From an uncultured bacterium (GTDB taxonomy: Bacteria; Cyanobacteriota; Vampirovibrionia; Gastranaerophilales; Gastranaerophilaceae), in assembly GCA_902776035.1 (NCBI GenBank), contig CACYOO010000008.1, positions 1 to 64,000 of the forward strand: 64,000 nt of DNA. Reading direction: 5' to 3'. Numbering within the stretch: the stretch's first letter is position 1; each line of letters begins with the position of its first letter. Under the pieces are notes generated by a model, which was given only the letters and a program-made list of their open reading frames with translations, had not been told where the DNA came from and did no database searches. The position numbers and the translations under genes were made by a program. This document shows, in pieces, positions 10,643 to 18,931 of the stretch.

Positions 10643-12118
10643 CTACATACCCGGCTTAAGTTCATATTTACTATTTGGTTTAAACTTGTTTTTGTAAACT
10701 TCAACATTCGGTTGTAAGACTTCAGGAAGTTTTTCCGGCTGTGTCATATTTTTTACTACTCTATTAAGCATTCCTGTATATAAAACTTCAAAGTGTTTGC
10801 ATTGTACATAACTTCCTATTGCTTCAGGACTTATTGTATCAGCTTCTGTAAGTAAAACTTCAAACTCTACAGGAACTCTTTCTGCATAGGATTCAAGTAT
10901 TGCTGATACGTATTTGTTATAATTTTGAGATATAAATGGAGGCATAACTGTCATAACAACTTTATATTTGTTTGTATTATCAGGGTAGAATAGACTCTCT
11001 GCTGCATAATGCATACTATCAGGTGCTTTTGATGCGTTGAATTCAAAGCTTTTTAACGATTCAAGATAAAGTTGTTTTATCCAATTTTCTCCGCCATTTT
11101 CAAATATTCTTCCGAAATATTGTTGTTGTGTTAATGTATATCCGTTTTTATCGGAAAAATTGTTAAAGATTGCACTCATCATAGCTGGATTTTTTTCTAT
11201 ATCATCAGATAAACAGAAATTAGTGATTGCTTTTGCCGATTTTAAAATTCTTACCATTCTTGATTTAGGCACTCCTGCATAAGCAGATACAAAAATTCCT
11301 GCATCATCAAACATGCTGAAGCGACCGCCTACACCGTCATGAATATATAATTCTTTTGTATATGCGTTACCTATACCATTTTTAGAACCGATTTTACCTC
11401 TTAAATTTTTTGAGGTTGCATGTTTATCGGTGCATATTGCAAAATGACTTTGTGCTGCTTTTCGTGCATCTTTATCGTTGAAACCGTTATTTCTGTAATA
11501 TTCATAAAGCATCCTTTCAAATCTGTCAAAAGAGTCTTTTGTTTCAAATGTTGTTCCTGATTTTGAAACTACTAAAAAATTGATTTCATTTATTGGTGTA
11601 TCTATTTCTTTTATAAAATTAAAAAAGCTTACTGGATCTATATCGGAATAGAAATAAACTCTGCCTTTATTGCCTAAACCATTCATATTTAGTAAAAATT
11701 CAGCTGTATGTTTTGAACCGCCTATTCCTAAAACTACAAGTGGTCTTGGGTATTTTGTTTTCATTCTGAAATAATCTGCTTGTGCATATATTTCATCAAG
11801 ATGAGATTTTCTGCCATGTATTTTTAGTTGTTCTTCAGGTAAATTAACCCATTTTAAAAATTGTTTTGTATCTGATTTTCGTAAATTAAAATCTTTAATT
11901 ACTTTTGATGAAACAGTTTTATATTCATTAGAAATTGATTTAAAGTCTTTATTTATTTTTTCAGGAATAAAAAATGTTTTTTCATAAGGGGGTATTACTT
12001 TTCTTTGTTCAATTATTTTTTCTTGATTTTGTTGTACCGTATTTTGTCCGTATGGTATTAATTCTAATTTTTCAAGATTAGGATTGATAACTGCAGAAGC
12101 TAATAGTTCAAGTATCAT
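10643..12118 (-). CDS. pgi: Glucose-6-phosphate isomerase
   Basis: The protein has 491 residues with the double SIS architecture. LVVLGIGGSKHTAEF is the phosphosugar-binding loop and VVSKSGTTFET the SIS signature. GVGGRFSMFDDAGIF corresponds to the conserved GGR-S segment, and HYAAESLFYP occupies the later catalytic region. It interconverts glucose-6-phosphate and fructose-6-phosphate in glycolysis or gluconeogenesis. The N-terminal 40 residues are divergent from well-studied enzymes. It lies 15 bases after the exported unknown protein gene on the same strand and about 100 bases before gyrB. Confidence 0.9.
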   Translation of the reverse strand: MILELLASAVINPNLEKLELIPYGQNTVQQNQEKIIEQRKVIPPYEKTFFIPEKINKDFKSISNEYKTVSSKVIKDFNLRKSDTKQFLKWVNLPEEQLKIHGRKSHLDEIYAQADYFRMKTKYPRPLVVLGIGGSKHTAEFLLNMNGLGNKGRVYFYSDIDPVSFFNFIKEIDTPINEINFLVVSKSGTTFETKDSFDRFERMLYEYYRNNGFNDKDARKAAQSHFAICTDKHATSKNLRGKIGSKNGIGNAYTKELYIHDGVGGRFSMFDDAGIFVSAYAGVPKSRMVRILKSAKAITNFCLSDDIEKNPAMMSAIFNNFSDKNGYTLTQQQYFGRIFENGGENWIKQLYLESLKSFEFNASKAPDSMHYAAESLFYPDNTNKYKVVMTVMPPFISQNYNKYVSAILESYAERVPVEFEVLLTEADTISPEAIGSYVQCKHFEVLYTGMLNRVVKNMTQPEKLPEVLQPNVEVYKNKFKPNSKYELKPGM

Positions 12119-12133
12119 TTTAAAACTCCTTAT

Positions 12134-13009
12134 TTATTGTATAGTTACATTTTGTGATAATTTTATCACAAACATAGTGTTTGATGGTATATTTATAGAT
12201 TTTCCTTTTGAGAAGAATGAACATACAGGTGATAGTATAAAATAACCTGCAAATGTTGCTACACCTGCAATATATGGTATAGGACTTAAAATAACAGTTA
12301 TTCCGTTATTTGCCAGATGTCTTGTATGAGAATACATTTTGTCGTAGAATTTGCCGCCTTTTGATACTGTATTAGCGACATTAGCTAAGTATTGGCGTTT
12401 CCCTTTTATTATATTCAGATAAATATTTTTGTAATTTACTTTTGTAATTTTTGCATTTATTGTTTTCCAATTACCTTCAACAATAATGTCATCTATAACA
12501 ATTTCTACAAGTCCGCCGTTACCTGTTATTTGCGGAGTGTGAGAATTTACAACTACACCTGAAAACTTTGTATTTTCAGGTAGAGAATAATACTTTGTCT
12601 TAATAGGTTCGGAAAGCTTGAAATAAACTCTTGCACCGATGTGTAATTTGTCTGTAATAACTGATATAGAACGTACATTAAATTTCATTCCGCTTTTTAA
12701 GTTTATTGGTTGTGAAATCTTTTTCTTTTCTGTTACAGTTGCATACTGCTTTTTAGGTAATTCTTCAGTTTTTATGATTGGTTTAGTGTTATTAGTATTG
12801 TTTGAATTTGTTTTAGATTTATCATTAATTTCCTGCTTGAGATTTTCAGGCAATGGTGGAAGTCCGTAATCACGTTCAATTTTATCAGTATCATATTTTT
12901 TTCTTATTTCATCATCAACTGATGTATCAATTTCAAACAACGCAAAAGCAGGCATTATCGCTATGCCTGCTATTAATACAGTTGTTAAAAATTTACTTAA
13001 GAAGTTCAT
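12134..13009 (-). CDS. Exported protein of unknown function
   Basis: The start ATG at 13009 has an AAGG site and overlaps the end of the gltD-like gene by 17 bases; an earlier in-frame ATG at 13048 would bury the signal peptide. From 13009 the chain is 291 residues: signal peptide (about 1-22, ending AFA), a short charged region with Asn/Thr/Lys-rich linker to about residue 80, then a beta-rich domain with repeated Gly and Val (GMKFNVRSIS, FSGVVVNS, GLVEIVIDDIIVEG), and a hydrophobic C-terminal segment with Pro and Gly. I recognise no family. The layout recalls secretion-associated beta-domain proteins, but that is only an impression. Confidence 0.6.
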   Translation of the reverse strand: MNFLSKFLTTVLIAGIAIMPAFALFEIDTSVDDEIRKKYDTDKIERDYGLPPLPENLKQEINDKSKTNSNNTNNTKPIIKTEELPKKQYATVTEKKKISQPINLKSGMKFNVRSISVITDKLHIGARVYFKLSEPIKTKYYSLPENTKFSGVVVNSHTPQITGNGGLVEIVIDDIIVEGNWKTINAKITKVNYKNIYLNIIKGKRQYLANVANTVSKGGKFYDKMYSHTRHLANNGITVILSPIPYIAGVATFAGYFILSPVCSFFSKGKSINIPSNTMFVIKLSQNVTIQ

Positions 13010-14363
13010 TGATTGCCTTAGCTGCTCTTTTACCTGCACCCATTGCATTTATTGCAGTAGATTCTCCTATTGGTGCAACATCTCCTCCTGCGTATATTTT
13101 AGGAATAGATGTTTCTCCTGTAGTTTCGTTTACTACAATATATCCTTTAGAATTCACATCAATATTAAGTCCCTCTGTTTGAGCAGAGCGTTGAATAATA
13201 GGGTTAGGACCTGTTCCAAGTGCAACTATTACGCTATCTACATCAAGTGTTTCAAATTTCCCTGTACCTATTGGTTTTCTTCTTCCGCTTGCATCCGGCT
13301 CACCAAGTTCCATTATTTCAAGTTTTAAACCTTTTACATAACCTTCTTCACCCAAAATTTCTACAGGTGAACGCAATAAATTAAATACAACTCCTTCTTC
13401 TTTTGCATGTCTTACTTCTTCTTTTCTTGCAGGAAGTTCTGCTTCAGTTCTTCTGTATGTGATTATTACTTGTTCAAAACCTACTCTTAATGATGTTCTT
13501 GCAGCATCCATTGCAACATTGCCTCCGCCAATTACTGCAACTTTTTTGCCGACTCTCAATGGTGTAGGGTGTTTTTCATCATTTGCATGCATAAGATTTA
13601 CTCTTGTTAAAAATTCATTTGCAGAATATACTCCATTCAAATTTTCACCTTCTATACCAAGCATTTTTGGTAAGCCGGCTCCGGAGCAGATAAATATTGC
13701 ATCATATCCGTCATCTTCCAATTGTTTTAATGTTATAGATTTTCCTACAACAACATTTTTATTAAATTTAACACCTATGCTTTTTAATGTTTCAAGTTCC
13801 CTGTCAAGAACTGTTCTTGGAAGACGGAATGGCGGTATACCATATCTTAAAACTCCTCCAAGTTCATGTAATGCTTCAAATACAGTAACATCATGTCCTG
13901 CTTTTCTTAAATCTGCAGCTGCTGTAATACCTGCACAACCTGAGCCGACAATAGCAACTTTTTTACCTGATGGCTTTATTTCTATATCTTGTGCTTTTGT
14001 TTTATCTCCGACATATCTTTCTAATGCTCCAATAGCAACCGGCTCTCCTTTTATACCTAAAACACATTTACCTTCACATTGTCTTTCTTGCGGGCAAACT
14101 CTACCGCATACGGATGGAAGCATACTTGATTCTCTAATTATTTCTCCTGCTTTTTCTATATTGTTTTCTTTTACTTCGTGAATAAATGCAGGAATGTTTA
14201 TGTTTACAGGACAGCCAGATACACATTTTGGATTTTTACAATTTAAACATCTTTCGGATTCAAGATGTGCTTGTTCATCCGTAAAATTGCTTTCTACTGC
14301 ATCAAAATTTGTTTTTCTTATATTTGGTTCTTGTTCATGTTGTTTTTGTCTTTCAATTGCCAT
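12993..14363 (-). CDS. gltD: Glutamate synthase small subunit-like NAD(P)H oxidoreductase
   Basis: The protein has 456 residues. The N-terminal part binds two 4Fe-4S clusters (CLNCKNPKCVSGCP and CGRVCPQERQCEGKC). An FAD-binding Rossmann motif VAIVGSGCAGITAA follows, then an NADPH-binding motif VAVIGGGNVAMDAART, and the C-terminal AGGDV with STAINAMGAGKRAA. This is the GltD / homotetrameric GltA family. It may work with a large subunit elsewhere, or alone as in some anaerobes. No gltB lies in the window. The related NfnB also has this fold, so the substrate is not certain. The stop overlaps the following exported protein gene. Confidence 0.85.
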   Translation of the reverse strand: MAIERQKQHEQEPNIRKTNFDAVESNFTDEQAHLESERCLNCKNPKCVSGCPVNINIPAFIHEVKENNIEKAGEIIRESSMLPSVCGRVCPQERQCEGKCVLGIKGEPVAIGALERYVGDKTKAQDIEIKPSGKKVAIVGSGCAGITAAADLRKAGHDVTVFEALHELGGVLRYGIPPFRLPRTVLDRELETLKSIGVKFNKNVVVGKSITLKQLEDDGYDAIFICSGAGLPKMLGIEGENLNGVYSANEFLTRVNLMHANDEKHPTPLRVGKKVAVIGGGNVAMDAARTSLRVGFEQVIITYRRTEAELPARKEEVRHAKEEGVVFNLLRSPVEILGEEGYVKGLKLEIMELGEPDASGRRKPIGTGKFETLDVDSVIVALGTGPNPIIQRSAQTEGLNIDVNSKGYIVVNETTGETSIPKIYAGGDVAPIGESTAINAMGAGKRAAKAINELLK

Positions 14364-14530
14364 TTTTTATCTCCTAATTTTAACTTATTAAAGTTTATTG
14401 CAAAAATAACAATTATGCAAATTTATATGCTTATATTAATATTTCAAAATTTACATCAAAAGGATGATGTGAATATCAACCAAATGAAGTAAATTATAAT
14501 TGTGTAGTAGTGAAATAAGTGGTGATATAA

Positions 14531-14869
14531 ATGGGAATAAGTAATGTTTCGTCAAATTTATTAAACAATAATATTGTTAACAACGAACAACAAATTTTTA
14601 ACAGCATTAAAGAGTCAGGTTCTCAAAAAACTCAGTTAAAAAAAGTTGGACAAGAGTTTGAAACTGTATTTATTACAAAAATGCTGGAACAAGCAGAAAA
14701 AACAATTGATAAAAAAGGCGGTATATTTGGAGAAGAAAGTAAATATGTAGATACTTTCAAGGGGTATGTTTATGGTGAAGTAAGCAGACAATGGGCATCA
14801 AATCCTCACACATCAATTGGACTTGCAAGTGCTATATACAAACAAATGGAAAAATATGTATCGGATTAA
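14531..14869 (+). CDS. flgJ: Flagellar rod-binding protein (FlgJ N-terminal type)
   Basis: At 112 residues this contains only the rod-binding domain: GQEFETVFITKMLEQAEKT, then a Gly-rich loop and YVYGEVSRQWAS with IGLASAIYKQME. The peptidoglycan hydrolase domain of the proteobacterial FlgJ is missing, as in many other phyla. The domain caps and assembles the flagellar rod in the periplasm. A GGTG ribosome-binding site precedes the ATG. It is the first gene of a five-gene late flagellar cluster running in the same direction. Confidence 0.8.
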   Translation: MGISNVSSNLLNNNIVNNEQQIFNSIKESGSQKTQLKKVGQEFETVFITKMLEQAEKTIDKKGGIFGEESKYVDTFKGYVYGEVSRQWASNPHTSIGLASAIYKQMEKYVSD

Positions 14870-14890
14870 TTATATAAGGGATAAAGAGAT

Positions 14891-15178
14891 ATGTTAAACG
14901 GAATTTTTACAGGTTCATCAACTCCAATTCAGTCATTTTCGGCAGTGAATGCTTTTAAAGCTAACCAAAATTCTTTTGAAAAAACAAAAAATCAAAAATT
15001 ACAGGAGGAAACTCCTAGTGGAGTTGATTTAAATGACAATAATCAAATTTTCAGCAGACAAAATGTTGAAGAAATTCGTAGTATAGCTAAAAATGCAGGT
15101 GATGACAACTTAACGGATGAAGATATAAAATATGGTCTTACTTATGGTAGAAGTGTTATCGCTGACTATTTAATATAA
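14891..15178 (+). CDS. Small protein in the FlgM position
   Basis: A 95-residue protein between flgJ and flgN. Residues 1-45 are Ser/Thr/Asn-rich and probably disordered. The C-terminal half is helical: FSRQNVEEIRSIAKNAG, then a short segment ending SVIADYLI. In many bacteria this slot holds the anti-sigma-28 factor FlgM, which has a disordered N-terminal half and a C-terminal helix ending in IA-KLL. The ending here is only loosely similar, so I do not assign flgM. It has a purine-rich ribosome-binding site and lies 10 bases before flgN. Confidence 0.6.
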   Translation: MLNGIFTGSSTPIQSFSAVNAFKANQNSFEKTKNQKLQEETPSGVDLNDNNQIFSRQNVEEIRSIAKNAGDDNLTDEDIKYGLTYGRSVIADYLI

Positions 15179-15188
15179 GGAATTATAA

Positions 15189-15683
15189 ATGGAAGTAAAT
15201 GAAAGTTTTTTCGTAACAATATCAAACATGATAAATGAAGCTATAACAGGATACGGTGATTTGTTAGAACTTTATAAAGAAAAAAAGCAAGCTCTTATTA
15301 AAGCCGATAAAGATATGCTTACATTTGTTGATGAAAAAATTATGGAACATGTTAAGGTTTTACAAAATATAAATAAATCCAGAGAAATATTCTGCAAAAA
15401 ATATGACTTAAACTCTGTTAAATTAAGTGCTTTGATAGATATGTCAATACAAAATTATCCTGAAATGCAAGAAAAATTTGAAGCACAAAAGATTAAGATA
15501 AATGAACTTGCAAATGAAATTGCGTTAGTAAATAATACAAATGTGGAATTAATAGAACATAGTCTGAAAATGTCAGATAAAATGCTCGATATAATCGTGA
15601 GTGCAACGCAAACGGACAATTACGACAAGCACGGCAGAAACACGGATATGGGCGGAATTAGTTCAATAGTGGAAGATGCTTAA
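15189..15683 (+). CDS. flgN: FlgN-family flagellar chaperone
   Basis: A 164-residue, almost entirely helical protein with a long coiled coil (residues about 10-130) and a polar tail rich in Asp, Gly and Asn. It lies 10 bases after the FlgM-position gene and 12 bases before flgK, the conserved place for FlgN. FlgN keeps the hook-filament junction proteins FlgK and FlgL in the cytoplasm until export. FlgN sequences are poorly conserved, so the assignment rests on context, size and helicity. Confidence 0.7.
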   Translation: MEVNESFFVTISNMINEAITGYGDLLELYKEKKQALIKADKDMLTFVDEKIMEHVKVLQNINKSREIFCKKYDLNSVKLSALIDMSIQNYPEMQEKFEAQKIKINELANEIALVNNTNVELIEHSLKMSDKMLDIIVSATQTDNYDKHGRNTDMGGISSIVEDA

Positions 15684-15695
15684 AAGGAGTTAAGT

Positions 15696-17180
15696 ATGAC
15701 CATAAACAAATCAATGAATATTTCCCTTACGGGTTTGAAAGCAAATCAAGCGGCCTTAAATGTTGTTTCGCATAATATTGCGAATATGAATACTGAAGGT
15801 TATGCTAAGCAGCGTGTTAGCTTTTCGGAGTCAAGAGTTCCTGTAACAGATAATACGGTGTCTGCTTATATTGGCTCTCTTTCAGGTGTTAAAATTGCAG
15901 GTATTACTTCATCTTCTAACAATAGTCTTAATAACTATTACAGAAATCAATTAGCAAAAGCAGACGGATTACAAAAAGAAGCTGATATTGCAGGACAAAT
16001 TGCCGATTTAACCGACGAACTTACAGGTACAGGTTTAGGTGATTCAATAACAGATTTTTTAAATGCGGCTAACAGTTTAAATCAAGATCCTACTAATTAT
16101 AGTTTGAGAGTAAATTTTGCAGGAAAGGCAAAACAAGCTGCAAGTAAGTTTAATACAGTTTATTCTAATTTAGAAAGCTATCGTACATCTATTGTTGGAA
16201 ATGGTATATCGTTGTCTTCTGCATCAAATTCAGAATTAGGAGCTTATGTAAATGAATTAAACCAAAGTTTAACCTCTTTAGCTGATATAAACAAACGATT
16301 AAGTTCAGGTTCAGGAGATGCAAGTCTTGAAACTGAGAGAGATGCTATTTTAAAAAATATATCAAGTTTAGCCGGTGTTACAGTAGTTTTGGAATCATCA
16401 GGTGCAGCAAATGTTAAGATTGGAGATACTGATTTAGTTAGCAACAATGCTGTTGTTAATTCTTTAAAATTAAATCCAGATGCTACTATAAGTGCTGTAG
16501 ATAAAGATAATAATGAAAAAGATATAACATCTGATTTTACAGGTGGTAAAGTTGGAGGTATATTTAAAGGACTTGCTACCGTTGATAGAACAATTAGTAG
16601 TATTAATACATTGGCTTCAGGTTTTGCAGATTATATGAATGATATAAAAACTTATGTAAATGGTGATATAAAAGCTGCATCTTATGATAGAGAAAATGAT
16701 ATTCTTGTTGATTCATCGGAGCCGCTTTTTACAACATCAGATGGTAGTGCAACATTTACTGCAGCAAATATACAAGTAAATTCAAATGTGTATAATAATC
16801 CGGATTTAATTGCTGCAGCAAGAATAGATACATCCGATCCTGATAATTATAGGGCTGTTGGTAACAGTGATAATGCACTAGAGTTTTATAACGCAAAAAC
16901 AGCAACAAATATTCCCGGTTTAGGCGGTTTAACAATGCAAGATTACATTTTAGGCGTATCAACAAAAGCTGCATTAGAATCAAATAGTGCTCAAGCAGCT
17001 GCTGATAATCAAAATGCAATTGCTCAAAGTGTATATAATCAAATACTGTCAGAAACGTCTGTCAATCTTGATGAAGAACTATCTAATATGATAATGTACA
17101 GACAAGCATATAATGCTTCTGCAAGAGTATTTTCTACTTGTGTGGAAATATTCGATACACTTTTAGCACTTGGAACATAA
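15696..17180 (+). CDS. flgK: Flagellar hook-associated protein 1 (FlgK)
   Basis: The protein has 494 residues. The N-terminal flagellar rod/hook motif is clear: TGLKANQAALNVVSHNIANMNTEGYAKQ is spread over residues 12-40. The C-terminal Flg_bbr_C segment is also present, with VNLDEELSNMIMYRQAYNASARVFST. FlgK is the first junction protein between hook and filament and is exported by the flagellar type III system. The start has a GGAG site. The order flgN-flgK-flgL is conserved. Confidence 0.95.
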   Translation: MTINKSMNISLTGLKANQAALNVVSHNIANMNTEGYAKQRVSFSESRVPVTDNTVSAYIGSLSGVKIAGITSSSNNSLNNYYRNQLAKADGLQKEADIAGQIADLTDELTGTGLGDSITDFLNAANSLNQDPTNYSLRVNFAGKAKQAASKFNTVYSNLESYRTSIVGNGISLSSASNSELGAYVNELNQSLTSLADINKRLSSGSGDASLETERDAILKNISSLAGVTVVLESSGAANVKIGDTDLVSNNAVVNSLKLNPDATISAVDKDNNEKDITSDFTGGKVGGIFKGLATVDRTISSINTLASGFADYMNDIKTYVNGDIKAASYDRENDILVDSSEPLFTTSDGSATFTAANIQVNSNVYNNPDLIAAARIDTSDPDNYRAVGNSDNALEFYNAKTATNIPGLGGLTMQDYILGVSTKAALESNSAQAAADNQNAIAQSVYNQILSETSVNLDEELSNMIMYRQAYNASARVFSTCVEIFDTLLALGT

Positions 17181-17198
17181 GATATGAGGGTAAAATAA

Positions 17199-18155
17199 AT
17201 GGCAGCATTAAGTATTTCTCCGGCACAATTAAATAAAATGTTATCAAGTCAGCTTAGTAAAACGCAGGACAAATTTAATAAGTTGACTGCACAAATAATT
17301 TCTGGTGTAAAAATTTCATCTATGAAGGATGATGCTGTTGCTGCAAAAAGTATTATTAAAACTGATAATGAATTGGCTGATATTGCAACATACAAATCAA
17401 ATTTATCATCTGCAGGAATAGAACTTTCTCAAACTGATTCTACGTTAGCAAGTGTAAATGATCAATTACAGAAGGTTTATGACCTTGCAATGACAGTGTC
17501 AAACGGTACTGCCGGTGCAACACAAATAGAAGCATATAAACAAGAACTTGATTCTTTGATTGATAATGTTAAAAGATTAGCAAATACACAGTATGGAGAT
17601 ATATATTTATTTTCCGGTACAAGAACTACTACACCTCCTTATGTAGAGGATTCTACAGGTCTTGCATACGGTGGTGATTCAGGTGCAAGAAATGCGTTAA
17701 TTGCTGATAATAAATCTGAGCAAATTAATTTGATTGGAGAAGATGTTTTTGGAAAAGCTCTTTATACTAAAGATGATGAAACAGGATATATTACAGTAGA
17801 TAGTGCTGCAAGTTCAGGCATTTTTGCTTCATTGTATAAAATGAAAGAAGCTATGCAAGATACATCAAATGTAAATTATGATTCAATCAAAGAAGTGATG
17901 GGAAGTTTAAAAAATGGTATGGATAATAAAATTACTGCATCAAGAACAAAAGTAGGTGTTCTTGGAAGTAGTTTTGAGGATATGAATACTGCATACGATA
18001 ATGATGTTCTTAATTTGACGCAATTGAAATCAAATTTACAGGATACTGATTTACCATCAGCCATATCTGATTGGTATTCGGTTTATCAATCTATGCAGGC
18101 ATCTTACTCTATGATGTCGCAAACTATGGACATTAGCTTGCTGAATTATATTTAA
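17199..18155 (+). CDS. flgL: Flagellar hook-associated protein 3 (FlgL)
   Basis: The protein has 318 residues and a flagellin-like fold. The N-terminal helix (LNKMLSSQLSKTQDKFNKLT, then QIISGVKISSMKDDAVAA) and the C-terminal helix (DLPSAISDWYSVYQSMQAS, ending near ISLLNYI) correspond to the paired D0/D1 helices. NTQYGDIYLFSGTRT is the family signature in the middle. It is the second hook-filament junction protein. It starts 18 bases after flgK and ends the cluster before a gap that holds a sigma-28-type promoter. Confidence 0.92.
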   Translation: MAALSISPAQLNKMLSSQLSKTQDKFNKLTAQIISGVKISSMKDDAVAAKSIIKTDNELADIATYKSNLSSAGIELSQTDSTLASVNDQLQKVYDLAMTVSNGTAGATQIEAYKQELDSLIDNVKRLANTQYGDIYLFSGTRTTTPPYVEDSTGLAYGGDSGARNALIADNKSEQINLIGEDVFGKALYTKDDETGYITVDSAASSGIFASLYKMKEAMQDTSNVNYDSIKEVMGSLKNGMDNKITASRTKVGVLGSSFEDMNTAYDNDVLNLTQLKSNLQDTDLPSAISDWYSVYQSMQASYSMMSQTMDISLLNYI

Positions 18156-18183
18156 TATTTAAATTTTTATTTTCATTGTAAAA

Positions 18184-18226
18184 ATTTGTTAACAAATCCT
18201 AAAGCTTTCAAAGTATATGTCGATAT
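18184..18226 (+). promoter_or_regulatory. Sigma-28 (FliA) type promoter with upstream palindrome
   Basis: TAAA at 18200-18203, a 15-base spacer and GTCGATAT at 18219-18226 match the sigma-28/sigma-D consensus (TAAA, 14-16 bases, GCCGATAT/A) at all but one position. A perfect 14-bp palindrome, atttgttaacaaat, lies just upstream at 18184-18197. Transcription would start near 18233, with the ribosome-binding site of the next gene at 18245. Confidence 0.65.
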
Positions 18227-18256
18227 GTATTTTGTAAGGTAATAAAGGATGTGTGT

Positions 18257-18820
18257 ATGTCAATAAATTTTTCAGCAATAAATTATTCAATATCTGCAGT
18301 TTCAAGCATTTCATCAGGAGCTCATCTTGATGAAGCAACTATTAGAAAATTAAAAGCTTTAGGCATAGATCCATCAAAAGTTCAAAGTAAACAACAAGCA
18401 GAAGAATTAATAAGACAAGCTGAAGAACAACAAAAAGCACAAGCTGCTTCTTCTAATCATCAAGTTTCACAAATGGGTTCTTACGATTATCAAATGCAAT
18501 CTATACGTGAAAAAGAAGCAAAACTTACTCTTGATATAAAAGACTTGACAGGTAAAATTGGTGTTACGATTTCACAAAATGATTCTTTGAAAGTTTCAAT
18601 AGAAAAGATAGAAACTAAAATTAAAGAAATTACTGCAAAACAAAATGCTTCGAAAACAGATTTAAGTTCAACACAAAAAGTTAATGCTACTCCTGAAGAT
18701 TTGAATTTCAAGCTTCAAGATATAAAAACAAGATTTCAAGAAATAGAAATGGCTAGTTCATCAATGTATGCAGGACAAGATATGATATCTATGTTAAACA
18801 GAATGTCTTTAGGAATTTAA
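18257..18820 (+). CDS. Coiled-coil protein, probably a late motility gene
   Basis: The ATG at 18257 has an AAAGGA site at good spacing; a GTG at 18251 is less likely. The chain is 187 residues. A Ser-rich start is followed by LGIDPSKVQSKQQAEELI (about 33-52), which looks like a helix-loop-helix, then a long coiled coil (about 85-175). It has no signal peptide. Its promoter matches the sigma-28 consensus and it follows flgL, so it is probably co-regulated with filament or chemotaxis genes. I do not recognise the family. A regulator, chaperone or exported filament-associated protein are all possible. Confidence 0.6.
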   Translation: MSINFSAINYSISAVSSISSGAHLDEATIRKLKALGIDPSKVQSKQQAEELIRQAEEQQKAQAASSNHQVSQMGSYDYQMQSIREKEAKLTLDIKDLTGKIGVTISQNDSLKVSIEKIETKIKEITAKQNASKTDLSSTQKVNATPEDLNFKLQDIKTRFQEIEMASSSMYAGQDMISMLNRMSLGI

Positions 18821-18889
18821 GTTTTTAATTATACTTAAACAGGTTTATTATTTTAACTTATACATAAAGAAAATTTTGTTATCCTAGTA

Positions 18890-18909
18890 AATTTTACATA
18901 AGTAAAATT
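18890..18909. terminator. Weak hairpin between convergent genes
   Basis: An 8-bp perfect inverted repeat, aattttac/gtaaaatt, with a 4-base loop lies between two convergent genes. The stem is AT-rich with only one G-C pair, so termination would be weak. No better hairpin is seen in this gap. Confidence 0.3.
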
Positions 18910-18931
18910 AAACCTATTGCAAATTTTATTA

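Noticed and set aside
13459-14181. A 240-codon ORF antisense to gltD
   Set aside because: It is an antisense shadow of a well-supported gene with conserved cofactor motifs; long antisense frames are expected from this codon usage.
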